Shown here: positions 6,270 to 7,538 of the stretch, in pieces
How positions within the stretch are numbered: the first letter of the stretch is position 1
Layout: every line of letters begins with the position of its first letter
From: JASKKU01 sp964416905
GTDB taxonomy: Archaea; Nanobdellota; Nanobdellia; Woesearchaeales; JASKKU01
Length of the DNA: 7,538 nt
Direction: 5' to 3'
NCBI GenBank assembly: GCA_964416905.1
Contig: CAYQFL010000027.1
Location: 1 to 7,538, forward strand
Made by a program: the position numbers and the translations under genes
Notes under the pieces: model-generated
Database searches by the model: none
Seen by the model: only the letters and a program-made list of their open reading frames with translations
What the model was told of the DNA's origin: nothing

Positions 6270-6745
6270 TTTCTCATCACGACTGACTCAATTTTTTTAA
6301 CAAACGACTTTGCAAAAGTTAGGTATTCTTTTACTTTATTTGGAGTTAAGGTTTTAACCCTATAATCTGATAGGAATATTAAAAACTTGTCATCTTTCCT
6401 TAATTCTAATGAGGTTCTCTTATGCCAATCCAAAATCTCTTTCAGTTCTGAAAAAACTAATAAAAAGGTTCTATCAAGGTTATACCTTGAAGCTACCTGA
6501 GTTTTGAAAACATAAAACTTTGAGTCAAAACTGTTACCATAATAAGGTATTCTTCTATAAAAAAGCTCAAACTCCAATATAGCGTCCATGGCTGATTCTA
6601 AACACGAATATAAACTTTCAACAGCGCTCAATAAAAGCTTTGGCTCCTTTATTAAAGAGTAACTAACATAAACAATATGGTCTGCTGTAGCTAAGGATTT
6701 TTTAGCTGAATCTATTTTTTGGATATAATCAAGTTCGGATTTCAT
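6266..6745 (-). CDS. Small all-helical protein, first member of the pair upstream of minD
   Basis: From the ATG at 6745 this is a 159-residue soluble, mostly helical protein of no recognised named family. Features (numbered from that ATG): DHIVYVS (22-28), a helix of Leu/Ala/Glu repeats through AILEFELFYRRIPYY (about 55-69), the SKFYVFK segment (75-81), LDWHKRTSLELRKDDKF (about 105-121), and a closing helix KVKEYLTFAKSFVKKI. It resembles the next gene's product along its length and shares its HxVYVS signature. I have an impression of similar uncharacterised proteins in DPANN archaea, but cannot verify it. A GTG at 6763 would add six residues and is a real alternative; the ATG is preferred for codon type only, since neither start has a clear ribosome-binding site. 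The stop overlaps the following ATG by four bases (ATGA), which indicates translational coupling. It heads the minD cluster, 65 bases after nac. Confidence 0.74.
   Translation of the reverse strand: MKSELDYIQKIDSAKKSLATADHIVYVSYSLIKEPKLLLSAVESLYSCLESAMDAILEFELFYRRIPYYGNSFDSKFYVFKTQVASRYNLDRTFLLVFSELKEILDWHKRTSLELRKDDKFLIFLSDYRVKTLTPNKVKEYLTFAKSFVKKIESVVMRK
6276..6280 (-). promoter_or_regulatory. Possible Shine-Dalgarno for the gene at 5811-6269
   Basis: GTGAT on the minus strand, complementary to the ATCAC near the 3' end of archaeal 16S rRNA, ends 6 bases before the ATG at 6269 and lies inside the upstream coding sequence. This fits internal operon genes using ribosome binding while first genes are leaderless. 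Confidence 0.35.
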
Positions 6746-6792
6746 ACAGATTTTATATTGCACTCTTTTTGTGCAGGTTTATTATCTATGAA

Positions 6793-6800
6793 CGTATAAG
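6793..6800 (-). promoter_or_regulatory. Weak TATA-like box before the minD cluster
   Basis: ACTTATAC-like sequence on the minus strand centred near 6796. Transcription from it would begin near 6770, giving a 7-base leader to the GTG at 6763 or about 25 bases to the ATG at 6745. The match is weak, so read-through from secG-nac may instead drive the cluster. Confidence 0.25.
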
Positions 6801-6810
6801 TTTATTAAAA

Positions 6811-7155
6811 TTATTCTTTTGACTTAAGTTTTAATATTGCTTCTGCAAGATCACCGTTTGATTCAGAGATTGCTTCCCGGGCTTCTTCCTCAGAACAGTT
6901 AGCTTGGGACATCACTAATTGAACGTCCTCGTCAGAAATTTCTGGAATAGAAGAATCTGTTTCTTCGATTACTTCTCCGGTAACTTGATAAGTCTTCTGG
7001 CCCATCATGTTCACAATAACAACAGAAGGGTCGTTAATAACTAAGCGCTTGCCATCAAGAATGAATATAACTTGTTTGCACTCTAACGGCTGTTGCTGAA
7101 TACCCATACGTTTCATCATCTGCTGAACAGCCCTTGAATTCAGATTTGGCATCAT
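6811..7155 (-). CDS. nac: Nascent polypeptide-associated complex protein (archaeal NAC)
   Basis: This 114-residue protein is archaeal NAC, a homodimeric ribosome-associated chaperone that contacts nascent chains as they leave the exit tunnel. Seen: the typical N-terminus MMPNLNSR-x(5)-MKRMGIQ (1-20); a small beta-barrel NAC domain (about 21-66, with QVIFILDGKRLVI and the VxVxNMMGQKTYQVTGE core); an acidic linker; and a C-terminal UBA domain (about 74-112, ISDEDVQLVMSQANCSEEEAR and NGDLAEAILKL). Length is normal. The start is the ATG at 7155, one base after the secG stop. It gives the family's usual MMP N-terminus, and an AGGTG ribosome-binding site lies nine bases upstream. A GTG at 7167 in the same frame would overlap secG and add four residues unlike the family. 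The pairing with secG joins two genes of co-translational protein export in one transcript. Confidence 0.95.
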   Translation of the reverse strand: MMPNLNSRAVQQMMKRMGIQQQPLECKQVIFILDGKRLVINDPSVVIVNMMGQKTYQVTGEVIEETDSSIPEISDEDVQLVMSQANCSEEEAREAISESNGDLAEAILKLKSKE

Positions 7156-7156
7156 T

Positions 7157-7336
7157 TTAAAGCACACCTAACCAATGAACGCCTAGATTGTTTAATATCA
7201 ATACGAACAGAATCAATAAAATTGCCAAAACAATAACCATCCCTGGAGAGATTTGAAAATTGCTTGCAAACTCGTCATTATACCTTATCAAACCACCCAT
7301 AGACATTGGAACTCTAATTTGATCTTTCTTTGCCAT
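7157..7336 (-). CDS. secG: Preprotein translocase subunit Sec61-beta/SecG
   Basis: This 59-residue protein is the archaeal Sec61-beta homologue, the small single-pass subunit of the SecYE-beta channel in the cytoplasmic membrane. Seen: a basic start MAKKDQIRVP, the family signature MGGLIRYNDE (13-22), a short polar stretch with the conserved ISPG (29-32), and one transmembrane helix (about 33-52) followed by a short tail. GGLIRY/F is the hallmark of archaeal Sec61-beta and the length is typical. The ATG at 7336 gives the usual MAKK N-terminus. No Shine-Dalgarno precedes it, consistent with a leaderless or short-leader mRNA. The stop is one base from the nac ATG. Because of its size this gene is easily missed by automatic calling. 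Confidence 0.93.
   Translation of the reverse strand: MAKKDQIRVPMSMGGLIRYNDEFASNFQISPGMVIVLAILLILFVLILNNLGVHWLGVL
7165..7169 (-). promoter_or_regulatory. Shine-Dalgarno deciding the nac start
   Basis: AGGTG on the minus strand, complementary to the CACCT of archaeal 16S rRNA, nine bases before the ATG at 7155 and within the last codons of secG. It selects 7155 over the upstream GTG at 7167. Confidence 0.6.
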
Positions 7337-7356
7337 TCTGTTTTATATAGAATATG

Positions 7357-7384
7357 TTTTAATTTAATAATTTTTTCTTTATAA
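7357..7384 (-). promoter_or_regulatory. Probable promoter region of secG-nac
   Basis: Two TATA-like candidates lie on the minus strand: ATTAAATT centred about 28 bases before the secG ATG, and TTATAAAG centred about 44 bases before it. The first would give a leaderless message, the second a leader of roughly 18 bases. A stronger TATA-like CTATATAAAA (7342-7351) lies only about 11 bases from the ATG, too close to serve this start. Confidence 0.35.
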
Positions 7385-7435
7385 TCCCTTAATAATTCGG
7401 TATTTCATATAGAACCTTCAAAGCTATGAGCAACA

Positions 7436-7448
7436 AAAGCTTTAATAA
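7436..7448 (+). promoter_or_regulatory. Candidate BRE/TATA promoter for tRNA-Ser
   Basis: AAAAGCTTTAATAA: a BRE-like AAAAGC followed by TTTAATAA (7441-7448). Transcription about 26 bases downstream would start near 7470, giving a 5' leader of roughly 15 bases for RNase P to remove. The same AAAAGCTTTA core is at the promoter near 2790-2803. Confidence 0.45.
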
Positions 7449-7485
7449 GAAGTTAAAACATCAGTTAATAGGAGATTCTATAAAT

Positions 7486-7538
7486 GCCAGGGTCGCATAA
7501 TCCGGTAGTGCGGCTGGCTCGAGACCAGCTGGGCTTTT
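7486..7538 (+). tRNA. tRNA-Ser (anticodon CGA), 3' part beyond the window
   Basis: The first 53 bases fold as a tRNA. The acceptor 5' strand is GCCAGGG (7486-7492), then T8 and C9. The D-stem GCAT (7495-7498) pairs with GTGC (7508-7511) with one G-T pair, and the D-loop holds the invariant GG (7504-7505). The anticodon stem GCTGG (7513-7517) pairs perfectly with CCAGC (7525-7529), enclosing the seven-base loop CTCGAGA with T33 and anticodon CGA (7520-7522), reading UCG serine codons. After the anticodon stem comes TGGGCTTTT, the beginning of the long variable arm expected for tRNA-Ser. The T-arm, the acceptor 3' strand and the presence or absence of an encoded CCA lie outside the window. No intron is present at the canonical position after base 37. 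Confidence 0.9.

Noticed and set aside
7426..7500. 24-codon reading frame upstream of and into the tRNA
   Set aside because: It ends inside the tRNA D-arm, has no ribosome-binding site and no family resemblance.
7484..7538. AGGAG (7470-7474) nine bases before an ATG at 7484, opening a frame that stays open to the window end
   Set aside because: The ATG overlaps the first base of a well-formed tRNA-Ser with a perfect anticodon stem, a correct loop and the D-loop GG. The ribosome-binding-like sequence is best read as chance in the tRNA leader.
1..7538. CRISPR array, insertion sequence, integrase site or defence cassette
   Set aside because: I saw no regularly spaced direct repeats, transposase, integrase, terminal inverted repeats or recognised defence domain. 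The partial tRNA lacks its 3' end, so an attachment site there cannot be judged.

Overview
The window reads as the chromosome of an AT-rich archaeon (roughly one third G+C by eye), probably a small-genome DPANN-type lineage. The archaeal assignment rests on a Sec61-beta/SecG gene beside an archaeal NAC gene, a HerA-type translocase, and TATA-like boxes about 26-31 bases upstream of start codons with almost no leader. The DPANN assignment is a weaker inference from the tight packing and the many short, unrecognised membrane proteins. TGA is used as a stop.

Left part (1-2763). A complete phosphomannomutase/phosphoglucomutase on the + strand ends exactly where a convergent minus-strand gene for a single-pass, cysteine- and sequon-containing surface protein ends (no base between the two stop codons). 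That gene is divergent from a + strand gene for a tail-anchored-like protein with a small N-terminal helical domain, and the two share a 90-base region with opposed TATA-like boxes. A second minus-strand surface protein with a very basic N-terminus follows.

Right part (2827-7336). Seven minus-strand genes run right to left: secG (59 aa, easily missed), nac, two small helical proteins that appear related to each other, a MinD/ParA-type ATPase, a four-helix membrane protein, and a HerA-family ATPase. The helical pair, minD and the membrane protein are packed with a 4-base overlap and gaps of 6 and 13 bases, so they are very likely one operon. herA follows after 34 bases and may add its own promoter.

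Right edge (7337-7538). A 149-base intergenic region separates secG from the first 53 bases of a tRNA-Ser(CGA), cut off by the window end inside its long variable arm.

The best candidate for something undescribed is the four-gene unit at 4625-6745: paired helical proteins of unknown function, a MinD-like ATPase whose second switch-I aspartate is replaced by Asn and whose C-terminus looks like a membrane-targeting helix, and a small polytopic membrane protein, next to a HerA/FtsK-superfamily motor. A role in membrane-linked positioning, division or chromosome segregation is an inference from these parts, not something the sequence proves.
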